A stretch of DNA of 64,000 nucleotides from Sarcophilus harrisii (Eukaryota; Chordata; Mammalia; Dasyuromorphia; Dasyuridae), in assembly GCF_902635505.1 (NCBI RefSeq), contig NC_045429.1, positions 462,537,359 to 462,601,358 of the forward strand. The letters are read 5' to 3'. Shown piece by piece: positions 21,830 to 33,035 of the stretch (its first letter is position 1; each line of letters begins with the position of its first letter). The notes beneath the pieces are model-generated. The model worked only from the letters and a program-made list of their open reading frames with translations, was not told the DNA's origin and searched no databases. The position numbers and the translations under genes were made by a program.

Positions 21830-23485
21830 TTGTGATGTTCAATGCTCCCAGCAAATTTCATTATAAAACTGGATAAAATCATAGCAAAATTTATATGGCA
21901 AATAAGTGGCCTAATAACAGTAGATTTCCTCTTTCAGAATTTAAAACATAAAAACAGTGCTCATTGAAACTTATTAGAAAGGAGAAAAATAAGCTAGTGA
22001 AACAGAATTGGAATTCCAGAAATAGACCTTATATATAAAAAACATAAATGTTTTAAAAACTGATAGACAATGAAAAAAACAGGGGCATGATTCATTATTT
22101 AATACATGTTGTTGGGGAAACTGGCTAGCAAGCAATATGGTGAAAATTGAATTTAGATACTCACCTCACATCACATAACATAATGAATCCCAGCTGGATC
22201 ATAGAATAAAATACAAGAAAACAAACTATAAGAAAGTTCTAAGAAAGGGGAACAAAACAGGATCTCGATTGCCCAAGACAGATAAAATATAACTATTAAG
22301 CACATGGAAGAATTTTAGGGGTATACAGCACATGAATTTGATTATATAAAAATTAGAAAATACTGCAGGGAAAAATACATATTTGTGATAAAAAGAAAAA
22401 TAATTGAATGGCAGAAAAAATTGGAGAAAATATGAGATAAAAACATGACATCTAAAATTTTTAAGGAACTGATCTAAACACCTAAGGCAAACCCTAGCCA
22501 CCACCGAATAGAAAGTCAAAGGCTCTGAACTGTTAACAAAAGAGGATGTTTTATTATGAAAACAAAAACAATGCTTGAAAAAATGTAGAATCTTACTGAG
22601 AGTATGCACAATTGAATTGAAAATAACCTCGAGGTACCACTTCATGCCCATCAGACTAGAAAAATAAGGAAAAGACACAACACCCAGTGTCAACTGGGGG
22701 ATGGAGAAACAGGTGCTTTCATGCATTGCCAGTAGAATTGCAAATTGATCTGTGTTTTGGAGGGCGATCTGGTAATGCTTTGTCACAGTAACAAAAAAGT
22801 GAACCTTCTAGTCCAATAAGTTCATTGGGCACATGTCTTGAGAGTAATATCATACAGAATATATGGATATGGATATATCCAACATCATCATGATTGCAAA
22901 GAGCTGGGAACAAGGTAATTGCCAAATAATTGGTAAATGGATGGATAAAGCATTTGAAATGGATGTAGTCTATATTGTATGTAACATAGATTTTAACATA
23001 TTTAACATGTATTGGTCTATCTGCCATCTGGGGGAAGGGGTGAGGGGAAGGAGGGGAAAAATTGGAACAGAAGGTTTTGCAAGGGTCAATGCTGAAAAAA
23101 TTATCCATATGTTTTGTAAATAAAAAGCTATAATAAAAATTAAAAAAGAAATGAATGTAGTCAAATACTGCAATGTCATGAAAATAATGTTGAAGAATAT
23201 GCAGATATTTGGAAGGTCCATTGAAAGAATGTGAAATGATGAAAGAAGCCCCTAGGAGGAAAAACCAGACCCACTGCCTAGGACTCCAGTGAAGTCCCAA
23301 ACAGCGAGATGGATGAACCAAGTGGAGAACAGAAGGGGGCACAGAGGGAGTAACTAATAAGCTGTTATGGACATATTGGATGTGGAAATTAGTTTTCAAG
23401 TGTAAATATTGTAAATGCATGCTTAATTGGTTCCAGTGTTGTTTAAAGTCAAGTGAATAATCAATTATTTTTTAAAATTTAAGTG
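21830..23485 (+). mobile_element. Old L1, ORF2 3' part and tail, interrupted
   Basis: Phrases such as AAATTTATATGGCAAATAAG, GGTACCACTTCATGCCCATC and CATTGCCAGTAGAATTGCAA follow the 3' half of L1 ORF2 in order. There are many stops and indels. A younger L1 fragment splits it at 22971-23147. The right end is not sharp. Confidence 0.75.
22971..23147 (+). mobile_element. Nested L1 3' UTR fragment
   Basis: Reads GGGGAAAAATTGGAACAG, GGTTTTGCAAGGGTCAATGC and GTAAATAAAAAGCTATAATA, ending in an A-rich tail. The duplicated target is GAAATGGATGTAGTC at 22956-22970 and GAAATGAATGTAGTC at 23148-23162, with one mismatch. It inserted into the older L1 around it and kept only 177 bp of the source. Confidence 0.88.
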
Positions 23486-23489
23486 AATT

Positions 23490-23692
23490 AATTCAGGCAG
23501 TCGCCATCCTATGAAAGGGCCGATTCCCACAAGTGTGTCTGAAAGGGAATTGTGTGGCACTAAGAGCATTTTTGCTTTAAAAACATCATAAGACAATTTG
23601 GAACACAAGGTCTGAAAGATGTGAACGTTGAAAATTATCTTAACATGTATTTGGAAAAATGAAATACTATTGAGAAAAAACAAACATTATAA
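23490..23692 (+). mobile_element. L1 tail fragment (second type)
   Basis: ACAATTTGGAACACAAGG, GTGAACGTTGAAAATTATC and TTAACATGTATTTGG are phrases of an alternative marsupial L1 3' UTR. A related tail closes the L1 near 42.25 kb. Confidence 0.6.
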
Positions 23693-24800
23693 GGCAGTTT
23701 CAGGGTTTCCCACAAAGTTCAACGAATAGGCATTGCATCCCTGCTATGTGTAAGGTGCTAAAAGCTTCCTTAGCCCATAATGTGGCTAAACTAGAATCCA
23801 CAGGATGTTCAGATATTCTGTAGGAGCAGAATGGGGGGACAGGGAGGGAAAGAGGGGGAAGAGGAGAGAAGAAGCAGAGACAAAGAGAACGGGCTTGGAA
23901 TCATGTGGGACCAGGAGCAGAGAGGGAATCAATCAAAACATGGTTTCACATAAAATTGCCCAGGAGCAAGTGTGGGTCAGGTTGGAATGATGCTTTACAG
24001 ACCTGAACAGTCAGTGGGAAGCATCCCAGACACGCAATCAGGAGGGCAGAGGCGTAGTCCCTTCTCTGACCCTCCAGAGTACAGGATGAGGGTGACTCCG
24101 AGTGGGTCGTTTCACTTTGGGGGGCGGGGGCTCTGTTTCTTCTTCTGCAAAGCAAGCAGTGGAACCCCTTGCTGCCTCCCCAGTCCTAAGTTTCTGAGCA
24201 TGTGGTCTCGTGACTTGGGGGATGACAGTCCCTCTCTCCTCCCTTCTGGCCAGTGCCATCGGGAATGTTGCTCACTTCTGGTCCTCTCTTTTGGGAAGCC
24301 CCTTGACAAGGCAGGGGCCGCTAGGCTGGTGATGGTCCTGGAGGCCGAAAGGCTCAGCAGAAGGAACTGGAAGAGAAGAGGCTTGGAGGGGGAAGATGGA
24401 GCAACTTGCTCAAGGGATTGTAAAGCCGCCATTTTGGAAGAGGGTTTGGTGTTGGCTTGATTGGCCCCACTGGGCAGAAGTGGGCGAAATGGGGGGCACT
24501 TCATAAAGCCAAAATAGAGGGGAGCGTTCTGAGGGCAGCAGTCCCTCCCAGCGACGTGAGCAGAGAGTAGCGATGGCTGGAAAACAAAGATGGGGAAAGC
24601 AGGCTTGTTGGGCCAAGTGGGTGGGGGGAAGTCCATGCAAGAGCTTCCCGACTGTAAGGACTTTGGGAAGTGGATGTTCACATACAGAGAGAAGATACGG
24701 AGGCCACAGGGAAAATCTCAAATTTTGCTGATACTCGAGGCGATCAATAATCTGACTTGCCTGTTCTCCCGTCTCTGCAAAACATTTTTGTTTTATTTTT
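23693..24800. other. Intergenic DNA with SINE scraps
   Basis: An L2-like tail is at 23715-23760 (GGCATTGCATCCCTGCTATG). A MIR-like remnant is at 24035-24180 (CTCTGTTTCTTCTTCTGCAA). No gene supported. Confidence 0.4.
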
Positions 24801-25005
24801 AAAGGGATTTTTTTCAATTAGCAAGCATTTATTTTCTTTCCCCCTGACCTCTCCCCTCCACTGAACAAAAAAGAAAAGAAGAAAAACAAAACTCTCGTTA
24901 AAAAAATGTGCACAGGAAAGCAACCCAGATTCCCATATTGGCCAGGTCCAAAACCTCAGATTCAGCAGATTTGGTGCTGCCCCCCCACTCCCACCCCCAC
25001 CCCCA
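24801..25005 (-). mobile_element. Antisense L1 tail, third type
   Basis: Plus-strand TTTTTTTCAATTAGCAAGC then ATTTATTTTCTTTCCCCC is the complement of the GGAAAGAAAATAAATGC tail also seen, in sense orientation, at 55790-55850. ATTGGCCAGGTCCAAAACC marks its inner part. A C-rich tract (24979-25012) follows. Confidence 0.6.
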
Positions 25006-27270
25006 CCCCCCCTCAGGAGGCAGGGAGCAAGGGAGTTACCAACAATAAAACAACAACACAACAAGGAGAGTGCTTATTTTTGAGCTAAAGTTTGTACATG
25101 TTGTCTCCTAACTCGGGGGAACAAGGAGAGATGACATCAACTGTCTGCCCAAGGAAGCACCGCCGGGGAGCGTCTGAGGCCATTGAACTCGGATCTTCCT
25201 GATTCCGGGTCTCCCGCCCCATCTCCTGGGCCCGCAGATTGTCCCGTATCTCATACATGGGACCCATAGGTGAGCACAAGTCATCTCCATGAGGGTGGGA
25301 GGAGGGACTGGGCAGGACGCTCCGGCCTTTGGTCTGTGGCTTGACTAGAGATTGAGACTCCCTGGACCTACTATGTGCAAGCACCAGATTTGGGAGAACA
25401 GACGGGATGGCGGCTCCCATCCCCCTCTTCAGAGCACGGAGGCTCCTTAAGAGATGAAACAACAGATGCCCCCCACCCAGATCCCCTCCAATGATCAGTC
25501 CCAGGCCAGGGAGACGTGGGCTTGACCAAAGTTTCACCGCCATGATGGATGGGACCACAAACGTCTGGCCAAGAAGGGGCTGTTTCCTGGGACGGTCCCA
25601 TCTGACTGTGGGGAAGGGCTGTCTTTGGCTTCTTTTTGGTTTTACAGGATTTCGCACACAGGGCCTGGCATATAGTAGGTGTTTTACAGATGGCGGACTG
25701 ATGGCAGGGCCCTCTGATTCTCCTGTCCCAGGTGACATTGTGCCGTTGCCAAATCCCAAAGGGAGGCCGAGCCTCCTGCCAGGGATCTCTCTCTAGATAG
25801 GTCTATCATCTCCCTTCCAGCCCGCACCTGCACGGATGCCCTCCAGGCCTTGTCCAGCGGTCTCTGTCCTGGAGCGGGGGTCTCGGGGCTCCCCCCTCAT
25901 TACCCAGAGGTGATGGAGGCTCCAGCCTCTGCTCGCCCCATGACAGACCCCCCCACCCCAATCTCTGAACCAGACCTGCTGGCCGGCAATCAAGCACCTC
26001 CTGGGTTCTCCATCAGAAGAGTTTCCTCCCACAACACCCCATCCTTTGAAGCTGCCCCCCCCGAACTGTGATTCCCCGAGATTTAAACTGCTGAAAGATG
26101 TGAGGTCCTGTACTCCCGCTGGAAGGGAGGGAAGCCCGGAGCAGATGGGGAGGAAGAGGAGGAGGCCAGAGCCCCTCCCGGACAAGATTCCTTTCACGCC
26201 CTCCCTCCTGTTTTCTTCACAACTAAATCACGGGGCGGGGGCCGAGCCTGGGCCCCGAGGGGTGGCCCCTCAGAAGGGCCGTGAGCCTCCAGCCTTTCTC
26301 CCAGGCCCTCTGAGATTCCCTCAAAGCTCTGGGGGGGCAGAGTCTGGGCAGCTGCCCAGGCCGGGGCTCCCCATCTCCCCTTCCATCCGCACCCCTTCCC
26401 CAGGCTGCCCTCCCGCGTGAGTCAGACTTCCCAGCCGAGGTTGCTTCGAGTTTCCATCTGTTCTAATAGACTCATCTGCTGGGGGGGGAGGGGGGAGATT
26501 GAAGGGGAAGAAGAAACAGCCGTTGGAGGCGACGCTTTCTTGGCAAAGGCTGAGGAAGCCGGGAGCGGCTCCGGGGGGGAAGCCGGGCACTGACGGAGCT
26601 CCCGCCTCTCCGCTCGTGAGCCCTCCAGGTGGGCTCCCGCCTCCCACCTCCCCTCGGACCGGGCCACACCCTGCCCCGGAGGGCGTCCCGCTGCCCTTCC
26701 TTGGGCAAGAAACCGGCTGCCCAGACCCGGAGGCGGACATGCCAGGCTCCATGCCCTCTCAGCTGGCCACGGAGGGCCCAGACGCCCAAAAGAGTGGGCA
26801 GATGCGTCCAAAGGGAGCCTTGCCGTCAGGAGGGGGAGGCTCTGCCCCCCAATTTGGAGCCACCCCTGTCCCCCCAGCTTCTGTCCATGGCAGGACCATC
26901 CCTCACCCATCTGCATCCCCACCTTTCCTCGGCCTGCGGCCTCCGGGGCGCCTTCTAAGTCCATCTGTCCAGTGGACTGAATCCCTAGGACCGGGCCAGG
27001 GGCCTTTGGTCCCAGGCGCTGGGCATTTGGGGGCACCATCTACCTCCCAGCCGCCGTCGGCTCCATCTCCCCTGCCTGACCCAGCGACACCCGGCTGCCC
27101 GTCGGCTCCGTCTCCCCGGCCTGTCCCCGTGCCGCCCCAGCATCTCAGACGTTCTGCCCGCCTAAGGAAGGCCCACTTCCCAGTCGCTGTCCCAGTCATC
27201 TCCCCAGCTTATCTCTGTGGCCTCACACTTTCCGAGTCCCCCCAAGGGGTCTCCCAGAATCCCCTCGTTT
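25006..27270. other. GC-rich intergenic DNA
   Basis: An L2/L3-like tail at 25650-25690 (CAGGGCCTGGCATATAGTAG) is the only clear repeat. A perfect AP-1 site, TGAGTCA, is at 26418-26424. The 302-codon frame starting at 26499 is Pro/Gly-rich, overlaps others on both strands and has no domain. No gene supported. Confidence 0.4.
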
Positions 27271-27287
27271 GTCAGCAGGGGGCGTGG
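27271..27287 (+). promoter_or_regulatory. CTCF-like motif, forward
   Basis: GTCAGCAGGGGGCGTGG fits the forward CTCF core CCASYAGRKGGC with one mismatch at the first base of the core. Confidence 0.5.
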
Positions 27288-29242
27288 CTTTGGCCCCGAG
27301 GAAGAGTGAGGGCCACCAGCCATGGGGTGGGGGGGATGCTGGGGGCTCTGGGGCCAGAGCCGAAGTTCTCCCACACTGGAGGCAGCGAGCGGTGTGTCCG
27401 GTCATAGTAACAAGCTGCAGATCCAAAGGGCGAGGGGGCTGCTGGGCTGCTACTGCTCACCCGGGGTCTCTGCGCAGCCTGGAGAGGAAGCTCGGCCTCT
27501 CCCCACCGCAACCCCCCAAAAGGAGCCCACGGCTCCCTCCTCCAGCGCTCCCGAGCCCCGGCCAACACATGAACTTCTTAGGCCTTCATGGGTCTTTACG
27601 GCACCTTCTTGTAAAATTTCCGGTCAGTGTTTGGGCACAGGCCCTGGGTCAGCCGCCGCCCACATCGCCCCCCGACTTCCTGAGGGGAAGACAGAGCACT
27701 GGGGGGATCCCCGCGTGGAAGGGGCAGAGCTCACACATACAGGGAAGGATTCCCGCAAACGGCTGCGTATCCACACACTTGCAGCTCGGCCAGCAGAACC
27801 CTTTCTGGGCATCCCCCACATGCTTTCCCAGGGACAAAGGCAAAGCAGGACCCTGCCCTCCGGGAGCTTAAAGTCCCTCAGGGACATGGGGCGCGTGGGC
27901 GGGGGCAGGAGGGTTCCCCCCACCTGACAGACAGGAGGGTGTAAACTGGGGAGGGGGGCAGGGGAAAACACAAACTGGGGGCGGGGAGAATGGGTGCTGG
28001 GAGGGCAGGGGGAGATGCCTCTGCTTTGCCTCTCCAGGCCTCAGAGTCTGGCGCACAAAACAAGCTGCCTAATAAATGCTTTTTGATGGGTTGGGACTGA
28101 GGAGGGAAAGAAGGGCCGCTTTCCAAAAGGTCACGGTTCAGGTGGTGACACGTTGGGGCTTCCCCAAGGCCAAACCCAAGGCGGCTCTTTTGCCCCCTGA
28201 TCCACAAGCCCTTCCCTCCCAGCCGGCTCTCCCTCCCCTCCCCTCCCCCCTCCTCGGGCAGCTTTGCCTCCGCCCAGTTTTCCCAAGAGCCCCTCCTCTA
28301 ACCTCCCTCTTGCCCAGCGCTGCCCTGAGTGCCACTTGTCTTTCCCAGCCCCCCCCCTCGCCTTGATGGCTCTGGGTGGGCCACCAGGATTAAAGCAGGC
28401 CCCCAAAGGCACCCGGCAGCCCCAAGCCTCCCTTCCCATGCTCCTCCCTGGAGCAGCGCTGCCCCGGTGGCCCCCATTTCCGAGCAGGTTTGGGGGGCAG
28501 GCCCGGGTCCAAGGGAATTTGGGTCAGTGGGCAGGGGGACCGAGCAGGGAGCTCCAGCGTCTCTAAAGCACGATTGACCGCCTGGAAAGCCGGGGAAGGT
28601 GCTGTTGCCATGGATACCAAACACCACAAACCCCAGCCAGGAGGGCGAGTTTATTATGTGCAGGGCTGAGCTCATGGAGGCCGGGCTGGGTTTTTCCACT
28701 TTGCTTCAGAAATGAGAAGCCTGCAGACCAGCGCCCACCGCCTTCGTCAGCTCCCAGAATCCCGCGGGCCCCGTGGCCAGGCCCCCCCGGCTCTGAGCTC
28801 ATCGGCCCTGGGTTCAAAGGGGGGGCGGGGCTCCCCTTCACTCCCCCCAAACCAGCCCCTCTGCCTTTGTCCCACACACGGAGCCCCTGCTGGGAACCGT
28901 AACACCGAGTTCCTCGGATCACTCACTCACCCGCATTATTCACTGGAGCTCAGGCCGTCCCCACCCATGGGAGCCAAAGGGCCAGCGAGCGTCCAAGGCG
29001 ACAGCTCCAGGGGCGGGGCTAAGGCAGAGAAGCCTGGAGGAGCGCGGGAGCTGCTCCCATTCTCTCCGGCCGCGACCAGAGGGGCTGCAGGAGCTCCCCG
29101 GCCCCCAACCTGGGCCCCTCAGAAGCCGGCTGAGCTCGGGCTTGCTCCGGGCCCCAATAAACCATGAGACCCTCTCACTGGGCGCCACCGTCCCCCTCAC
29201 ACACTGACTCTTAGCCTGATTGCTCAGGATCTCCCACTGGCC
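27288..29242. other. GC-rich intergenic DNA with repeat scraps
   Basis: L2-like pieces occur at 27830-27890 (CCTGCCCTCCGGGAGCTTAA) and 28065-28095 (TGCCTAATAAATGC). An imperfect X-box, GTTGCCATGGATAC, lies at 28604-28617. No exon structure seen. Confidence 0.4.
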
Positions 29243-29348
29243 GAGAGCTCCTTGAGAGCAGGGCTCGGTACACAGCAAGCACTTAATAAATGTCTGAGAG
29301 CTCCTTGAGAGCAGGGCTCAGTACACAGCAAGCATTAAATAAATGTCT
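29243..29348 (+). repeat. Tandem duplication of an L3-like tail (2 x 53 bp)
   Basis: Two 53-bp units at 29243-29295 and 29296-29348 differ at about three positions. Each reads GAGAGCTCCTTGAGAGCAGG, then CACAGCAAGC, then TAAATGTCT. Both contain an AATAAA. Confidence 0.85.
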
Positions 29349-29504
29349 GTGGACTAATGACCCCGAGGACTTGGACTCTCCCTGTCAGGAAATTCCCTTA
29401 GGAAGGCAACTCCCCGCCTCCAGAGCCCCTGAGTCTACCCCAGTCTCCTGGGTGTCAGTGAAGGGCAGGAGGGGACACTGCCGGGGAGAAGGCCCCGGGC
29501 CCAA

Positions 29505-29625
29505 GTCGGGAAAACTCCTCTTGAATCCTGCCCCAGAGACCTGCCCCTGGGTGACCCCGGACCAGCTGCTTCCCCCATCTGCCTCTGTTTTCTCCTCATG
29601 GAAAGTCAGACACGACTGAAGCAAG
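29505..29625 (+). repeat. CORE-SINE with RTE tail (Mar-1-like)
   Basis: A MIR-like core (CCTGGGTGACCCCGGACCAG, CTGCCTCTGTTTTCTCCTC) is followed by AAAGTCAGACACGACTGAAG, the RTE/BovB 3' tail known from the marsupial Mar-1 CORE-SINE. Confidence 0.7.
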
Positions 29626-30054
29626 TCAAGGACTTCCGTCCTCCGCTGCCTTTGGGATGTCCGAACTCTCCGCTTGCATCCCCACCAACTCGCTCAGGAA
29701 CTTGTCATTTCCCACCGAGACCGTCCCCGTGGCCTCCCAAATGGCCTCCCTGCCTCCGGTCTCTGCGCTAGATGGGATTTCTAACTCACCAACTCCGGGG
29801 GCTGGTGGCTCTCAATCCCCCCGCCTGAAGCCCCCCACCACCGCCCCCCTTCCGTCGTTCTAGCCTTGTCAGTCAGTCATTCTGTTCTCTGCTGGGACAG
29901 AACCCAAGCTTCTCCCCACACTAGAATGGAAGCCCCTGAGGACGGGCCCTGTGGCTTTCTGTCTGCAGCAGCTGCTGCTGTTCGAGGCCCTGTTGGGGAT
30001 TTTCTTGGCAGAGATACTGGAGGGTTTGGCCATTTCTCTCCCCGACTCTTCTGA
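29626..30054. other. Unique DNA between SINEs
   Basis: Nothing recognised. Confidence 0.3.
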
Positions 30055-30225
30055 CAGCTGAGGAAACTGAGTCAAGCGGTGAAATGCTGTGCCCAGGGTC
30101 ACACCTAGGACATGTCTGAGACCGAACTGATGAAGATGAACTTCCCAGTTCAGGGCCAGCAGCGCTCCATCCCCTGCCACCAGCCGCCCTGGCCCATAGG
30201 AGGGACTCACAAATGCTCACTTTGA
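30055..30225 (+). repeat. MIR/CORE-SINE
   Basis: GCTGAGGAAACTGAGTCAAG, TGTGCCCAGGGTCACACC and TGTCTGAGACCGAACTGATG follow the MIR core closely. Confidence 0.75.
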
Positions 30226-32339
30226 ATTTTTGTCGGTAAGACAGGGCCGGGTTCTCCTCCAGGCCGACTTTGTGCCCCTGTCTCCATTTCTGGGAGCTTG
30301 GGAGAGAAGCAGAAGTGAATGGAAGGGACGGTTCCCCCTCTGGGCCAAGGAGCACGGAGCTACACTAGCCCTGGGGTCCCACTTCTGCCGCTCCCACCTC
30401 CGCAACCTTCCAAAGGGGTCCCGGGGCCTGCATTTCTCCATCTCAGAATGAGGGGACAGGGCGGTCTGGCTTCCGGCCTCTCGGCCCAGACTGAGGGAGG
30501 GCTCGGATTGTCTGATGCCGAACAATCCCAAGCTCGTTCTCTCTGGCCCCGGCCCCGTCCAAGGAGACTTCTCGCGCTGACCACTCCTCCTGGGTTTTCC
30601 TTGGGGGAATATTGAGTCGGGCGGTGTTTCTGGCAGGAACCTGCTGATGGCAGGAACGTCCCCCCCACACTGCAGAGCGCATCGTTACAATGGGGGCCGG
30701 CAGTCAGGGCCCGATGCAGCGGCCGCATTACCCCCCCCCCAACACTAGAGCCGAGGAATCTGCCGAATCCTTGGCAGGGTAAGGTGCAGGGGACCCGCGC
30801 TCTCTTCCGCAGGGACAGAGACGGGCTCTGAGGGAAACAAAGGCTGCAGCGCGAGCCAGAGCTTGTCCGTGACGAGCCTTTCAGGACCGACCAGGGCTTT
30901 GCATTTAGAGCTGGAAGGGCCCTTTTTAGTAGAAGAAATGTGTGGTTTGTCCCACAGGCAGTTTGGGGGGGGGCTGGGACTCGGTCCCGCGGCCTTCCCA
31001 CTGCACCCCCCGGCCTCGGATTGCTCTGCTCTGGGTCGGACGAGGGCCCAGCAAGTGAGTCCCACCCAAGGCCAGCGACACACGAGCACGTCCCACGGCA
31101 GACCCAGAGGCCGGGTCAGGCTCAGGGAAGACACAAAACTGGGATCAGAGACTTGAAGGAGGCACAAATGCTCAGAATCTAGAGCCGGGGTCACCTAGGG
31201 AATGAGAGGCTGACAGCCCCATTTTAAGGTGAGACAGCTGAGGCAGGAGCCGGGCGCTGCTCTGGGAGTGGGGAAGCCGATTTTGAAGCCCCCTCAGACA
31301 CCACTGGGAGCCCTGGGGCCCGCCCCAAAGGGCTGATCCAAAGTCCACTCGTGATGATGAATGTCAAGATAGGGCGACCTTCAAGTCTAAGGGAAACGCA
31401 GTTGTTTCTGCCACAGCCCACGAAGCTTTCCCTACCACCTTCCCAAGGCTGTGCCTGCCTGAGTGTAACCTGGCCCAGCGCCCCTTTCTGCAGTGAACTC
31501 CCTCCCACCCAGAAGCCATCCTGGAGGCCCCCAGCAGGCCCCCTCTGCCAATGCCCATCAGCATTCTCCTTTCTGTGGCTTCCCAGGGCCTCCCTGGCCA
31601 CCACGGCCAAAGCTGGTTTAATTAGGCCTCGGCCTGGACGCCTCTATCTCATAAGGATCCCGGGGCCTCGGCACAGGCTCCCCTCAGGCAGGAGCTGAGA
31701 AGAGGCCATCAAGGACACGGTCGCCTCTGACACTGGCCGGGTCCTCAGAAGCCCTGAGGCCCCGATGCTTCTCAGTGGGGAGAGTAGCTCCATCCCTGGG
31801 GCCATTCATCACCATCCATCCCTTCAGTCCCAGCCCAGAGAAGGATCGGAAAAAAGAAAATGCCGGATCCCGGGACGTCCCAGCATCTCCTCCCCGGAGC
31901 CCTTTGTGGCCCTTGCCCTTCTCCCCTGAACACAGGGATTTCCTCAGAGTCTCCTCATCCACGGCCCAGGTGTGACCAGCAGCCTCCAGGATGAAGGCAA
32001 AACCCACAGCCCAGCGGTCGGGGGCGGCTCGGAAGCTCCTCGGCCCGGCCAGCCGGTCCTCCATCTTCTAGCAATCCAGTCGCCGGGCGGACACACACCT
32101 GGCAGGGACCGAGCTCTCTGGGGTGGGGCCCAGAGCCCAGCACCTGGCCAGCCCGAGAGCCGGGGCCTGCGGTTTGCTGAGGCGGCACAACCAGAGGGTC
32201 CGGCCCCCAACCAGCTCCACTCTGGGCAGCCATAACTGGAGGGCCCATCCCCCGACCGGCTCAGACACCAAAGAGCAGCTGAACTGCCATCCGAGGGGAA
32301 ATGGCTCCATCAACCTTGCCCTGGACCAATGAAATTACA
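30226..32339. other. GC-rich intergenic DNA
   Basis: A MIR remnant at 31200-31310 (CCCCATTTTAAGGTGAGACA) is the only repeat that I can support. No gene. Confidence 0.35.
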
Positions 32340-32475
32340 GGTCTGGGAGAAACAGAGGGGAGGGGAGGAGGAAATGAAGGGAGGAGGGAAGAAGGAAGGG
32401 GGAAGAAAGGGGAAGGGGAGGGAGGGAGGGAGAGGAAGGAGGGAAAGTGAGGGAGAGGTGCAGCATAGGGAGAGA
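32340..32475 (+). repeat. Purine-rich (GGGA/GGAA) tract
   Basis: Almost pure A/G sequence built from GGAGG, GGAAGG and GGGAGGGA units. Confidence 0.75.
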
Positions 32476-32519
32476 GAGGAAAGGGAATCCAGGATCTGAG
32501 CTACATCTTTCCTCCAGAA

Positions 32520-32690
32520 TCTGGGTCTAGAATAAAATAACCCCTGGGTTTGAGCCCCAGCTCTGCCCGTAACCAGCTCTGGGCCTCTGGCTCCCCCCTC
32601 TGTGAGGTCAGGCAGCAGGACCCGCTGGTCCCTGTGGTCCCCCAGAAATAACAGGCTCCCGTTCCCTGGAAGCTTAGTGGGAAGTGAGGG
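32520..32690 (+). repeat. MIR fragment
   Basis: CCTGGGTTTGAGCCCCAGCT, then CTGCCCGTAACCAGCTCTGG, is the start of a MIR core. The remainder is diverged. Confidence 0.55.
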
Positions 32691-32761
32691 CTTGAAGTGA
32701 ATTCAGAAGGAAAAATCAGCTCAAATCAGAATAAATGTCTCCATTCCTCTAATCTGTCAGA

Positions 32762-32947
32762 ATGGTGAGAGACAGAGAGAGAGGGAGACAAAGAGAGAGG
32801 GAGACAGAGAGAGAGAGAGACAGAGAGAGAGAGGGACAGAGAGAGAGAGAGACAGGGAGAGAGAGGCAGAGACAGAGAGACAGAGACAGAGAGACTGAGA
32901 CAGAGAGAGGCAGAGACAGAGAGAGAGAGAGACAGAGAGACAGAGAA

Positions 32948-32978
<31 letters not shown>

Positions 32979-33035
32979 CAGAGATAGAGAAAGACAGACA
33001 GAGGCACAGAGACAGAGACAGAGACTGAGAGACAG
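32762..33035 (+). repeat. Second (AGAGAC)n-type array
   Basis: About 270 bp of AGAGAC/ACAGAG units in the same orientation as the arrays at 3.56 and 62.6 kb. Confidence 0.95.

Noticed and set aside
26499-27407. Plus-strand frame of 302 codons, Pro/Gly/Ser-rich
   Set aside because: Overlapped by open frames on the other strand, with no domain, no splice context and a composition equal to its surroundings.
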